NCBI RefSeq assembly: GCF_018373095.1
Contig: NZ_JAHAHT010000050.1
Location: forward strand, 1 to 11,859
Origin: Haemophilus parahaemolyticus
Lineage (GTDB): Bacteria > Pseudomonadota > Gammaproteobacteria > Enterobacterales > Pasteurellaceae
DNA length: 11,859 bases
Reading direction: 5' to 3'
Below, piece by piece: positions 1-8,237 of the stretch (its first letter is position 1; each line of letters starts with the position of its first letter). Below the pieces are notes generated by a model. That model saw only the letters and a program-made list of their open reading frames with translations, was not told the origin of the DNA and did no database searches. The position numbers and the translations under genes were made by a program.

Positions 1-2
1 TG

Positions 3-2825
3 CGTTATCTGGAAAATTGGTTGAAATCAGTGGATACTTGGGCAGAAAGTGAAGCTATTTATTTCCCCGCAGAGCATTTTTCACGCTTTTGCCAAAAAAG
101 CCTTATTGAAAAAGCCGAAGAAGGAGCAGAACCGCTTACATCGATACATTTCGCAACTAATCAAGCATTTTTGACCGCTTATCAAAGCCAGTTTGAAGCA
201 AAACAGAAATCGGTCTTGCTTTATCAATTCTTAATGCGTTTGCGGGAAAAATTGGCTGATTATAAAGCCACACATCCTGAAAAAAGTTTTGATGACTTGC
301 TGATTATGCTCAATCAGGCGTTGAAAAACACACGCGGAAAACAGCTCGCAAGCCAAATTCGTCAACAATATCCGTTTGCGATGATTGACGAATTTCAAGA
401 CACAGACCAAACCCAATACGAAATCTTTAGCCAAATTTATATGGCAGAAGAGGCTCAAAATCAGGGCTTTATTATGATCGGCGACCCCAAACAGTCGATC
501 TATAAATTCCGTGGAGCGGATATTTTTACCTATTTGAAGGCCTCGGAGCAAGCGGATGAAAAACGTACCTTAGATAAAAACTGGCGTTCTTTGCCGAAGG
601 TTGTTGAAGCAGTAAATCAGATTTTTACCTTCCCAGAAAATAGTGGAAACCATCCGTTTTTATATCAAGGCATTCCATTTCAAGCGGTAAAAGCCAAAAC
701 GCCAGAGGCAGAATTAATCGGTAGTGAAAATGTAGTTTGCTATTTGCAGCCTGAATTTAAAGAAAATGAAGCGGCTGAGCATTGTGCCGATCAAATTCAA
801 AAGCAATTGATGGCAATGCAAGCGGGCGAAATTTATCTACAAAATGTCAAAAGTGGGGAGAAAAGTAGCTTTGAGGCGAAGGATATTGCGATTTTGGTGC
901 GAAGCAATAATCAAGCCAAATTGATGAAACGTGCTTTAGCTAAACGAGGTTTGAAATCCGTTTTTCTCTCTGAGCGTAGCCGTGTTTATGAGAGTGAGGT
1001 CGCGTCAGAATTAGTATGGGTATTAAAAGCCTGCCTAAATCCGTATCAACAGAAAACCTTGCTCTGTGCTTTGGGTTCGAGCTTGTGGGGCTTAACTGCA
1101 CAAGAGATTTATCAGCTTAAAAATGATGAGCAGCAATGGGAAAACTATGTTGATAAATTTGTTCATTATCAACAGATTTGGCAATCACAAGGCGTGTTGC
1201 CGATGTTACATCAACTCTTCTTGCAAGAAGGTGTAATAGAACGTTTAAAAGCTCGAGCGAATGCAGATCGTTTATTAACCGACCTATTCCACCTTGCGGA
1301 AATTTTACAATCGGCAATGCAAGAGGTGGAAAATGAGAGTGCCTTAGTGCGTTGGTATGAGCAGACGCTAAATGATGTCGAGAATGGTGACGATACCCAT
1401 ACTTTACGTTTAGAAAGCGAAGAAGCATTGATTAAAATCGTGACTATTCACGGCTCAAAAGGATTGCAATATCCTGTCGTTTGGCTGCCGTTTATTGGTA
1501 AAAACAGTACTAGCGTAAAAGCATCTGCTCTCTCTATTTACCACGATGAGAATGCTCAAAAGCAGTGGGATTTTGGCGGAAGAGAGGAAACCATCCAACA
1601 GCTCAAGAACCAAGCAGAATATGCGGAAGATCTACGTTTGCTTTATGTTGCCTTAACCCGTGCCGAATCGCAGCTGAACTTGATTTTGCCAGCTCAATTT
1701 GGCAAAGGTTGGAATAGTATTCACTATTTGCTTAGCAATGGCGAAATCGGTTTAACAGGTACTGAAACCAGCAGTAGCACAGAAACCTATTTTGCAGAGA
1801 AAAGATTAAATTGCACGTTACAAACGCTTGCAGAAAGTGCCGAAGAACGTTTTTGGTCAACTGGGCAAGAAACAGAAGCATTACTGCAAGTACGTGAATT
1901 TAACCACACGATTCCGACAAATCAAGGGCAGATCACGAGTTTTAGTGCATTAAGCAACTATAACGATTGGGCGTTAGAAAGCCACAACAAGGTTCAAATA
2001 GATTACTTCACCGAAATCAACGATTTTGCACAAGATTACGATAATCAGACCGCTTACAGCGAGCCATTAGTTGAGGTAGGCATAGAACAAGCGGGCGATT
2101 TTGTGGAAGAAACTGCAAATAGTTTAAACGCTTACCAGTTCCCGCATAGCACCAAAGTAGGGAACATTTTGCACCGTTTTATGGAGCATTGCGACTTCCA
2201 ACAAGCAGTTAAAATTGAAGATATTTTGCCAATTTGCGAACAGCTCAATTTAGGTGAAGAGTGGCAAGCACCCGTGCAACACTGGATAGAACAAGTCCGC
2301 ACCACACCATTTACGGAGAATTTAGCATTAAGCGATCTTACCAATGAATATCGCTTAAATGAATGGCAATTCTTCTTACGCCTAAAAAATGAAGAGGGCT
2401 TACGCAAACTCAATCAGCTATTACAAGAACAGAGTGAATTAGCTCGTCAATTACCACCATTGCGATTACCGCAACTTTCAGGCTATGTGCGCGGTTTTAT
2501 AGACTGTATTGCCAAAGCGAATGGCAAATTTTATGTAATTGATTATAAATCGAACTTCTTAGGCTATTTACCGCAAGATTACCGCCAAACATGCCTTGAG
2601 AAAACAATAGGACAATATCGCTACGATTTACAATACTTGCTTTACACCCTCGCGGTACATCGTTATCTACGTGCTCGCCTAGGTGAGAGTTACGACTACG
2701 ACCGAGATTTTGGCGGCGTTGCTTATTTATTCTTGCGCGGAATGAACGGCGAACCGAACAGCGGTGTGTATTTCGATAAACCAAGCAAAGTATTGATTGA
2801 CGGAATGGATTTGTTATTTAGTTAA
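3..2825 (+). CDS. recB: RecB, helicase-nuclease subunit of RecBCD (5' end outside the window)
   Basis: RecB is the 3'-5' helicase and nuclease subunit of the RecBCD enzyme, which processes double-strand ends for recombination and degrades foreign linear DNA. The frame is open from the first bases of the window without a stop, so the gene is cut by the edge; the TTG at 21 is only an internal leucine codon. About 940 codons remain, against roughly 1180 residues in E. coli RecB, so the N-terminus with the Walker A motif is missing. Visible superfamily 1 motifs are DEFQDTD (from 387), IGDPKQSIYKFRGAD (from 477), NWRS (579-590), the HGSKGLQYP block (1437-1490) and LLYVALTRAESQ (about 1640). The C-terminal nuclease shows GNILHRF with His at 2172, GFID with Asp at 2502, and DYKSN with Asp at 2541 and Lys at 2547, the expected metal-binding and catalytic set. 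recD, which follows recB in E. coli, is not next to it here. Confidence 0.97.
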   Translation, partial: RYLENWLKSVDTWAESEAIYFPAEHFSRFCQKSLIEKAEEGAEPLTSIHFATNQAFLTAYQSQFEAKQKSVLLYQFLMRLREKLADYKATHPEKSFDDLLIMLNQALKNTRGKQLASQIRQQYPFAMIDEFQDTDQTQYEIFSQIYMAEEAQNQGFIMIGDPKQSIYKFRGADIFTYLKASEQADEKRTLDKNWRSLPKVVEAVNQIFTFPENSGNHPFLYQGIPFQAVKAKTPEAELIGSENVVCYLQPEFKENEAAEHCADQIQKQLMAMQAGEIYLQNVKSGEKSSFEAKDIAILVRSNNQAKLMKRALAKRGLKSVFLSERSRVYESEVASELVWVLKACLNPYQQKTLLCALGSSLWGLTAQEIYQLKNDEQQWENYVDKFVHYQQIWQSQGVLPMLHQLFLQEGVIERLKARANADRLLTDLFHLAEILQSAMQEVENESALVRWYEQTLNDVENGDDTHTLRLESEEALIKIVTIHGSKGLQYPVVWLPFIGKNSTSVKASALSIYHDENAQKQWDFGGREETIQQLKNQAEYAEDLRLLYVALTRAESQLNLILPAQFGKGWNSIHYLLSNGEIGLTGTETSSSTETYFAEKRLNCTLQTLAESAEERFWSTGQETEALLQVREFNHTIPTNQGQITSFSALSNYNDWALESHNKVQIDYFTEINDFAQDYDNQTAYSEPLVEVGIEQAGDFVEETANSLNAYQFPHSTKVGNILHRFMEHCDFQQAVKIEDILPICEQLNLGEEWQAPVQHWIEQVRTTPFTENLALSDLTNEYRLNEWQFFLRLKNEEGLRKLNQLLQEQSELARQLPPLRLPQLSGYVRGFIDCIAKANGKFYVIDYKSNFLGYLPQDYRQTCLEKTIGQYRYDLQYLLYTLAVHRYLRARLGESYDYDRDFGGVAYLFLRGMNGEPNSGVYFDKPSKVLIDGMDLLFS

Positions 2826-2869
2826 TGATATTCGTCATCTATCTTTTTGATGAGATTTAAAGTCATATC

Positions 2870-2894
2870 ACGTAAAATAACGATTATTTTACGT
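2870..2894. terminator. AT-rich perfect hairpin between recB and lgtF
   Basis: An 11-bp perfect inverted repeat (ACGTAAAATAA, three-base loop CGA, TTATTTTACGT) lies 44 bases after the recB stop and 20 bases before the next start codon. It could end recB transcription, but the stem is mostly A:T and the following bases (TTAAAAT) are a poor U-tract. It may instead be an mRNA-stabilising or operator-like palindrome. I see no clear promoter for the downstream gene in this 89-base gap. Confidence 0.5.
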
Positions 2895-2914
2895 TTAAAA
2901 TAGGAATAAAAAAG

Positions 2915-3673
2915 ATGCCAACATTAAGTGTTGCAATGATTGTGAAAAATGAAGCTCAAGATTTAGGTGCTTGTCTTGAAACTATCAGAGGTTGGGTAGA
3001 TGAGATTGTTATTTTAGATAGCGGAAGCACGGATAACACGCAGCAAATTGCAGAACAGTATGGAGCAAAGTTTTACTTAAATGCTGACTGGCAGGGATTC
3101 GGTAAACAACGTCAACTTGCTCAACAATATGTTACAAGTGATTATGTTTTATGGTTGGATGCGGATGAACGTGTAACACTAGAGCTAAAAGCAAGTATTT
3201 TACAAGCGGTCGAAAATAACGAAAGAAATGCAGTTTATCAGATTAGTCGCTTAAGCGAAGTATTTGGACGACAAATCCGCTATTCAGGCTGGTACCCTGA
3301 TTATGTGGTGCGTTTATATGCGACTAATTTTGCTCAATATGGCGATGAATTGGTACATGAAAAAGTACATTATCCCAAAAACGCAAAGGTAAAAAAATTG
3401 AAAGGAGATTTGCTGCATTTTACCTATAAAGATATTCATCACTACTTGATTAAATCCGCAAGCTATGCAAAGGCATGGGCAGTTCAGCGAGCAAATGCAG
3501 GTAAAAAAGCATCTTTATTAGATGGTATAACTCATGCCCTAGGCTGTTTTATGAAAATGTATATGCTTAAAGCTGGTTTTTTAGATGGAAAACAGGGGCT
3601 TTTATTAGCCATTCTTTCTGCTCACTCCACCTTTGTAAAATATGCAGATTTATGGAATAGAACAAGAAAGTAA
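2915..3673 (+). CDS. lgtF: LPS inner-core glycosyltransferase, family GT2, LgtF/WaaE type
   Basis: A 252-residue cytoplasmic or membrane-peripheral glycosyltransferase with a GT-A fold. The N-terminus has the GT2 signature AMIVKNEA followed by DEIVILDSGSTDNT (Asp35), then the nucleotide-sugar/metal motif LDADER (Asp82 and Asp84). The blocks DWQGFGKQRQLA, SGWYPD, VHEKV, KGDLLHFTYKD and KAGFLDGKQGLLLA are those of the WaaE/KdtX/LgtF group. In Haemophilus and Klebsiella these enzymes add beta-1,4-glucose to heptose I of the lipopolysaccharide core; the exact acceptor here is inferred from the family. The ATG is preceded by AGGA at 2902-2905, nine bases away. An uptake-sequence core lies inside the gene at 3202-3210. 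The gene ends just before a strong terminator and converges with the transporter gene on the opposite strand. Confidence 0.85.
   Translation: MPTLSVAMIVKNEAQDLGACLETIRGWVDEIVILDSGSTDNTQQIAEQYGAKFYLNADWQGFGKQRQLAQQYVTSDYVLWLDADERVTLELKASILQAVENNERNAVYQISRLSEVFGRQIRYSGWYPDYVVRLYATNFAQYGDELVHEKVHYPKNAKVKKLKGDLLHFTYKDIHHYLIKSASYAKAWAVQRANAGKKASLLDGITHALGCFMKMYMLKAGFLDGKQGLLLAILSAHSTFVKYADLWNRTRK
3202..3210 (+). repeat. DNA uptake signal sequence core (Apl subtype)
   Basis: Exact ACAAGCGGT, the core recognised during natural transformation in the A. pleuropneumoniae branch of Pasteurellaceae. It is followed by TCGAAAATAA, which resembles the A/T-rich flank of the extended signal. Here it is within coding sequence. 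Other exact cores in the window are paired in the terminators at 5276-5311 and 11147-11177; near matches occur at about 4654, 5934 and 9995. Confidence 0.8.
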
Positions 3674-3682
3674 TTTATAAAT

Positions 3683-3724
3683 AAAAAGTTGGTAAGGATC
3701 TTTAATTGATTTTACCAACTTTTT
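3683..3724. terminator. Bidirectional rho-independent terminator between convergent genes
   Basis: A 13-bp perfect stem, AAAAAGTTGGTAA pairing with TTACCAACTTTTT, encloses a 16-base loop. It has a T-run on the right for + strand transcripts and an A-run on the left that becomes a T-run on the - strand. It sits 10 bases after the glycosyltransferase stop and 11 bases beyond the stop of the transporter gene, so one element can serve both. Confidence 0.88.
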
Positions 3725-3734
3725 TATTTATTGA

Positions 3735-5126
3735 TTAGAACCAGAACAAATACCCAATTGTACCAATCACAAATACACAGATGATATTAAGCCAAAAGCC
3801 TGCTTTGACCATCTCGGTTTGTTTGATCATTCCCGTACCAAACACAATTGCATTTGGTGGGGTAGCAACTGGCAACATAAAGGCACAAGATGCCCCTAAG
3901 CCGATAATCAATGCTAAGCCGAAAGATTGGATATTCAAGGCTTCTGCAATTGAAATAAATATCGGTACAAGCAATGCTGCACTTGCGGTATTTGAAGTAA
4001 ATTCGGTTAAGAAAATGATAAAGGTTGCGACAATTAAACCGATGATATAGTAATGCCCGCCTTCTATAAAAGCTACAATGCTATCAGCCATAATTTTGCT
4101 TGCACCTGTATGCCCTAAAATAGAGCTGAGGGTTAAACCACCTCCGAAGAGGAATAACACGCCCCATTCTGTGCCTTCTTGAATTTGTTTCCACGTCGCA
4201 AGGCGAGTAACACAAAGTGCAGCAGTCGCAATCAGTGCCAAGACAGTATCAAAACTGCCGATTTTTCCTTGTAAGCCTAAAATGCTAGAGAAAATCGGAT
4301 TTAAATATGAACTAAGCACCCAGCCCAACGCTGTTAATACGAAAATCACAAGAGTTAAAATACGAGCACTGTTTAATTCAATTTTTTCAAAAGTTTGATT
4401 AAATGAAACATTAAATTTAGGACGGAATACTACATAAAGTACACCAATCATAAGCGGTAGCAAAATAATCATAATTGGTAAACCATATTGCATCCACTCA
4501 GCAAAGGTAATGTGAAGCTGTGTCGCTACAATCGCATTTGGCGGGCTTCCCACAAGAGTGCCCATTCCGCCAATACTTGCACTATATGCAATGCCAAGTA
4601 GCACGAAAACGTAAGTGTTGTGATCATGCTTTGGATCGAGTTTGCTTAAAATCCCCATTGCAAGCGGTAACATCATTGCAGCGGTTGCGGTATTGCTCAT
4701 CCACATTGAAAGGAATGCGGTTACACCAAAGAGATACAACACTGCAATGGACAGTTTCCCTTTGGATAACGCCATAATTTTATTGGCGATCAAATGGTCT
4801 AATTTTTGAATATGAAGTGCGGTTGCCAGCGCAAAGCCGCCAAAGAATAAGAAAATGGTTGGATCAGCAAAAGCGGCTAATGCTTCTTTAGATTTTACCA
4901 AGCCAAGTAAAATACCCAATATTGGCACAAGTAGAGCCGTGACAGTTACGTGCAATGCTTCAGTGAGCCATAAAATGGCGATAAACACAAGCAATGCCAA
5001 ACTTTTATTGGCTTCAGGTGTAAAAGGTAGTGTATTCAAAAGAATAAAAAAGATGACCACATCAGAAATAAAAATGAGATTATTGCGATGATTGGCTTTT
5101 TTAATTGAGTTGAGATCAGTATCCAT
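3735..5126 (-). CDS. DASS/SLC13 family sodium:C4-dicarboxylate symporter (VcINDY type)
   Basis: A 463-residue polytopic inner-membrane protein. The two repeat-related substrate and sodium motifs are both intact: Ser144-Asn145-Thr146 in MWMSNTATAA and Ser378-Asn379-Thr380 in TEFTSNTASAALL. So are the paired proline loops GSPPNAI (193-199) and ATPPNAI (421-427). Length and motif spacing match Vibrio VcINDY, which imports succinate, fumarate and malate with sodium; that substrate range is inferred from the family. I chose the ATG at 5126 because GGAGGA (positions 5131-5136) lies immediately upstream. The frame stays open 16 codons further up to 5174, but that stretch has no ribosome binding site and overlaps the likely promoter. 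The gene stands alone, converges with lgtF, and has a CRP-type site upstream, fitting carbon-source control. Confidence 0.9.
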   Translation of the reverse strand: MDTDLNSIKKANHRNNLIFISDVVIFFILLNTLPFTPEANKSLALLVFIAILWLTEALHVTVTALLVPILGILLGLVKSKEALAAFADPTIFLFFGGFALATALHIQKLDHLIANKIMALSKGKLSIAVLYLFGVTAFLSMWMSNTATAAMMLPLAMGILSKLDPKHDHNTYVFVLLGIAYSASIGGMGTLVGSPPNAIVATQLHITFAEWMQYGLPIMIILLPLMIGVLYVVFRPKFNVSFNQTFEKIELNSARILTLVIFVLTALGWVLSSYLNPIFSSILGLQGKIGSFDTVLALIATAALCVTRLATWKQIQEGTEWGVLFLFGGGLTLSSILGHTGASKIMADSIVAFIEGGHYYIIGLIVATFIIFLTEFTSNTASAALLVPIFISIAEALNIQSFGLALIIGLGASCAFMLPVATPPNAIVFGTGMIKQTEMVKAGFWLNIICVFVIGTIGYLFWF

Positions 5127-5208
5127 AAAATCCTCCACAGCTAAATAGCTAAAAGATGGCTTTAATATACACAAATTGAGGGTAGAAAAAACAAAAATGT
5201 AATAAAAG

Positions 5209-5224
5209 TGTGATTAAGTTCACA
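5209..5224 (-). promoter_or_regulatory. CRP operator upstream of the dicarboxylate transporter
   Basis: TGTGA-N6-TCACA with both half-sites exact and A/T-rich flanks, centred about 90 bases upstream of the transporter ATG. A plausible -10 on the - strand, TATATT, lies at 5169-5164 with only a poor -35. This puts the site centre near -60, the class I activation position. The -10 assignment is inference; the palindrome is directly visible. A short inverted repeat, AGCTAAATAGCT (5139-5150), lies just before the ribosome binding site. Confidence 0.8.
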
Positions 5225-5275
5225 ATTTTTTTACATTGATGTCTTTTTAGCTAACTGGTAAGAAAATTTACTTAT

Positions 5276-5311
5276 AAAAGACCGCTTGTTATTTTCAACA
5301 AGCGGTCTTTT
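5276..5311 (-). terminator. secF terminator built from two inverted uptake sequences
   Basis: A 15-bp perfect stem (5276-5290 with 5297-5311) around a six-base loop. Each arm contains the uptake core ACAAGCGGT or its complement. T-runs lie on both sides. It sits 21 bases beyond the secF stop and ends the yajC-secD-secF transcript before the CRP site of the next gene. Confidence 0.92.
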
Positions 5312-5331
5312 TCTCTTTGAAAGTTACCAAA

Positions 5332-6306
5332 CTAGTAATCAATAAAAGACTCAGTATTTGCCCCTTCTTTTTCAACCACTGGTTTGTTCATATGTTCGCG
5401 GTCTAAGCCTAGCTTTAATGCCACACCGATTGCGATGTAGATTGAAGAGTAAGTACCAAAACCGATACCGATTAACAAGGCTAGCGAGAAGCTGTGAATA
5501 CTTGGGCCACCGAACCAGAAGAGGGCAGCTACCACAAAGAGTGTAGTTACAGACGTCATTAAGGTACGCGAGAGCGTTTGGCTTAATGAAATATCAATCA
5601 CCTCTTGCGAGCTTACACGGCGGATTTTACTGAAGTTTTCCCGCACGCGGTCGAATACTACGATAGAGTCGTTAAGTGAATAGCCAACAACAGAGAGAAT
5701 CGCAGCGACAAAAGTAAGATCGATCTCAATTTGAAGGAAAGAGAAAATTCCCAAGGTGACTAATACATCGTGGAACAAGGCTAAGATACCGCCGAATGCC
5801 ATACGAATTTCAAAACGCGTTCCCACGTAAAGTAAAAGCATCCCAAGTGTTGCTAGTGTTGCATAGATTGCCCCTTGAGTAAGCTCTTCCCCTACGTTTG
5901 GCCCTACAAATTCTACGCTTTTAATTACCGCTTGAGGGTCAATATCCTTATGAACCATATTCATAATTTTACTGCCTAGATCTTTATCCCCAGCAGAGGC
6001 AGGCAAGCGGATCATAATATCTTTTTGGCTACCCGTGGTTTGCACTAACGCACTACTAAAGCCCTCTTTTTCTAAAGAGGTTCTTACTTTTTCCAAATCA
6101 GCAGGTTGTGAAAATGAGGTTTCAATCACAGTACCGCCCGTGAAATCTAAGCCCCAGTTAAAGCCTTTGGTTACGATGGAGAAAAGACAAAGTGCTGTTA
6201 CAATGAGTGAGAAGCCAAAACCGATAAAGCGATAACGCATAAATGGAATGAGCTTATACGGAAGCTTGATTTCCGATACGTCTTTTTCTTTTTGAACTAT
6301 TGCCAT
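5332..6306 (-). CDS. secF: SecF, protein translocase accessory subunit
   Basis: A 324-residue inner-membrane protein of the RND superfamily that pairs with SecD and uses the proton gradient to help pull preproteins across SecYEG. The first membrane segment is at about residues 28-46, followed by the conserved WGLDFTGGT loop (51-59). The C-terminal membrane bundle carries VVGYSLNDSIVVFDRVREN, with Asp213 at the same number as the functionally important E. coli SecF Asp213. The ATG is preceded by AAGGTGAT, which overlaps the secD stop codon region; only 10 bases separate the genes, so translation is likely coupled. The short C-terminal tail (KEGANTESFIDY) is hydrophilic. Confidence 0.97.
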   Translation of the reverse strand: MAIVQKEKDVSEIKLPYKLIPFMRYRFIGFGFSLIVTALCLFSIVTKGFNWGLDFTGGTVIETSFSQPADLEKVRTSLEKEGFSSALVQTTGSQKDIMIRLPASAGDKDLGSKIMNMVHKDIDPQAVIKSVEFVGPNVGEELTQGAIYATLATLGMLLLYVGTRFEIRMAFGGILALFHDVLVTLGIFSFLQIEIDLTFVAAILSVVGYSLNDSIVVFDRVRENFSKIRRVSSQEVIDISLSQTLSRTLMTSVTTLFVVAALFWFGGPSIHSFSLALLIGIGFGTYSSIYIAIGVALKLGLDREHMNKPVVEKEGANTESFIDY

Positions 6307-6316
6307 TTATATCACC

Positions 6317-8164
6317 TTAAATCCAAAGTTTTTTCACACGTTTATTACCACCATACACCCAGTTTACAAGCATACGCGTTCCAGTGATTGCGGTAAACAT
6401 AGAGATCATTACGCCCAATGCCAAAGTAATCGCAAAGCCTTTTACAGGCCCTGTACCCACGGCATAAAGCACTAATGAGGTTAAAATAGTGGTTAAGTTT
6501 GAGTCGAAAATAGAGGTAAATGCGCCGTTATAGCCTTCGTGAATCGCTTGTTGTACTGAGCGACCGTTACGCAACTCTTCTTTGATACGTTCGTAAATCA
6601 ATACATTCGCATCCACTGACATACCAACGGCAAGCACAATACCAGCAATACCTGGCATAGTTAAGGTTGCACCGATTAACGACATTAACCCCATTGTTAA
6701 AATCATATTCACGGTTAATGCTATAGAAGCAAACACACCGAACATTTTGTAGTATACCAGACAGAATATAATAGTAAGCACTAAGCCATACATACCTGCT
6801 TCTACACCTTTTTCAACGTTATCCGCACCAAGTGACGCACCCACTGTTCGTTCTTCTACAATAACGATTGGCGCAATCAATGCTCCTGAACGAAGCAATA
6901 CTGCTAAGTTTTGAGCTTCAGCAGGTGAGTTAATCCCTGTGATTTGGAATTGGTTACCTAAACGGCTGTTGATGGTTGCAACATTAATTACTTCTTCGTG
7001 TTTTTCAAGGATCACTTTGCCATTTGCATCACGACGACCAGAATCTTTGAACTCGCTATAAAGTGTTGCCATTGGCTTACCGACTGCACTTTTCGTAATC
7101 TCTGCCATTTGGTTACCACCATCGCTGTCTAGCTTAATGCTAACTTGTGGTAAACCACGGTCATCTTTGCCAGAATTTGCATCTATAATATGCTCACCGC
7201 CTAAACTCGGTTTACGTTTAAGTACCATTGGGCGGCCATCTTGCATATATTTGAGTTCTGAATCTGCAGGCACAATCCCACGCGTTGCTGCTTCTGGATT
7301 TACAGTATCATTGACTAAACGGAACTCAAGTGTTGCAGTTGCACCAAGCAACTCTTTCGCTCGAGCGGTGTCTTGTACCCCTGGTAATTCAACTACGATA
7401 CGATCGGCACCTTGACGCTGAATAGTCGGTTCAGAAACACCTAACTCTTCCACACGTTTACGTAAAATAGATAAGTTTTGCTCAATGGCCATATCTCGAG
7501 CAGAAGATAAACCCGTTGCAGAAAGTGCAAAAGTTACTTCTGTCGGTGAGTTGTAAGTGGCTTCTAGGGTAGTATGCGTACGTTTTACTAAGCGCACGGC
7601 TTTATCTGCATCAGCAGAGTCATTAAACTCGATCACAGTTGCAAAATTCTCGCCTTTTTTAACCGCTTTATAGCCAATTTTCTCTTTTCGGAAATCACTG
7701 CGTAAAGAGTCTTGTAAGCTTTCCTGCTGCTTTTGCATTGCGGTATTCATGTCTACTTCCATTAAGAAGCGAACCCCACCACGTAAGTCTAGACCACGTT
7801 TCATCGGGCTACCACCAATATCCGTTAGCCAAGTTGGTGTCGCGGGAGCAAGGTTTAAAGCCACTGAATATTTATCACCTAGCACTTCTGAGATTTTCTC
7901 TTTAGCAGGCAATTGTTGATCGTCTTTTTCCAGACGCACTAAGATCGAGCCATTTTCAAGCTGCGTTGCTTTTGGTGAGATATTCAACGATGCAAGGGCA
8001 TTATTGACTTGAGCCAACGTTTCCGTTGTTGCCTCTTGCCCACGTGTCCCTGAAATTTGAACGGATGGATCTTCACCATATAAATTTGGAAGAGCATATA
8101 GGCCACCAATTAAGGTAATAATAATGACCATCAAGTTCTTCCATAATGGGAATCGATTTAACAC
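6317..8164 (-). CDS. secD: SecD, protein translocase accessory subunit
   Basis: A 615-residue partner of SecF, the same length as E. coli SecD. The N-terminal membrane segment (about 9-27) leads to NLYGEDPSVQISGTRG. The large periplasmic region begins with the conserved MKRGLDLRGGVRF block (121-133). The membrane domain contains VGASLGADNVEKG and GMSVDANVLIYERIKEELR, with Asp518 the equivalent of the E. coli proton-relay Asp519. The start is GTG at 8164: it gives the conserved MLNRFPLWKNLM beginning and has AGGAG seven bases upstream. The upstream yajC gap of 73 bases holds a perfect hairpin, so secDF output may differ from yajC output. Confidence 0.97.
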   Translation of the reverse strand: MLNRFPLWKNLMVIIITLIGGLYALPNLYGEDPSVQISGTRGQEATTETLAQVNNALASLNISPKATQLENGSILVRLEKDDQQLPAKEKISEVLGDKYSVALNLAPATPTWLTDIGGSPMKRGLDLRGGVRFLMEVDMNTAMQKQQESLQDSLRSDFRKEKIGYKAVKKGENFATVIEFNDSADADKAVRLVKRTHTTLEATYNSPTEVTFALSATGLSSARDMAIEQNLSILRKRVEELGVSEPTIQRQGADRIVVELPGVQDTARAKELLGATATLEFRLVNDTVNPEAATRGIVPADSELKYMQDGRPMVLKRKPSLGGEHIIDANSGKDDRGLPQVSIKLDSDGGNQMAEITKSAVGKPMATLYSEFKDSGRRDANGKVILEKHEEVINVATINSRLGNQFQITGINSPAEAQNLAVLLRSGALIAPIVIVEERTVGASLGADNVEKGVEAGMYGLVLTIIFCLVYYKMFGVFASIALTVNMILTMGLMSLIGATLTMPGIAGIVLAVGMSVDANVLIYERIKEELRNGRSVQQAIHEGYNGAFTSIFDSNLTTILTSLVLYAVGTGPVKGFAITLALGVMISMFTAITGTRMLVNWVYGGNKRVKKLWI

Positions 8165-8184
8165 ACTAATTCTCCTAAAAGTAA

Positions 8185-8226
8185 AACGCTTGTTTTAAGC
8201 ACGCTAATGCACCCAAAACAAGCGTT
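8185..8226 (-). promoter_or_regulatory. Hairpin in the yajC-secD gap (possible attenuator)
   Basis: Perfect 12-bp inverted repeat, AACGCTTGTTTT at 8185-8196 and AAAACAAGCGTT at 8215-8226, with an 18-base loop that itself contains a short GCA/TGC pairing. On the transcribed strand the stem is followed by TTACTTTTAGGAG, a broken T-tract running straight into the secD ribosome binding site. Each arm resembles a one-base variant of the uptake core (ACAAGCGTT against ACAAGCGGT). It could be a partial terminator, a processing or stability site, or a decayed uptake-sequence pair. Confidence 0.6.
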
Positions 8227-8237
8227 AGAAAATGAGA

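Noticed and set aside
231..551. Antisense open frame within recB, with similar ones at 1117-1428, 2132-2413 and 2497-2784
   Set aside because: These lie opposite clear helicase and nuclease coding sequence, have no recognisable family and no ribosome binding site.
5127..5174. N-terminal extension of the dicarboxylate transporter by 16 codons
   Set aside because: It includes the GGAGGA ribosome binding site that precedes the ATG at 5126 and overlaps the putative -10.
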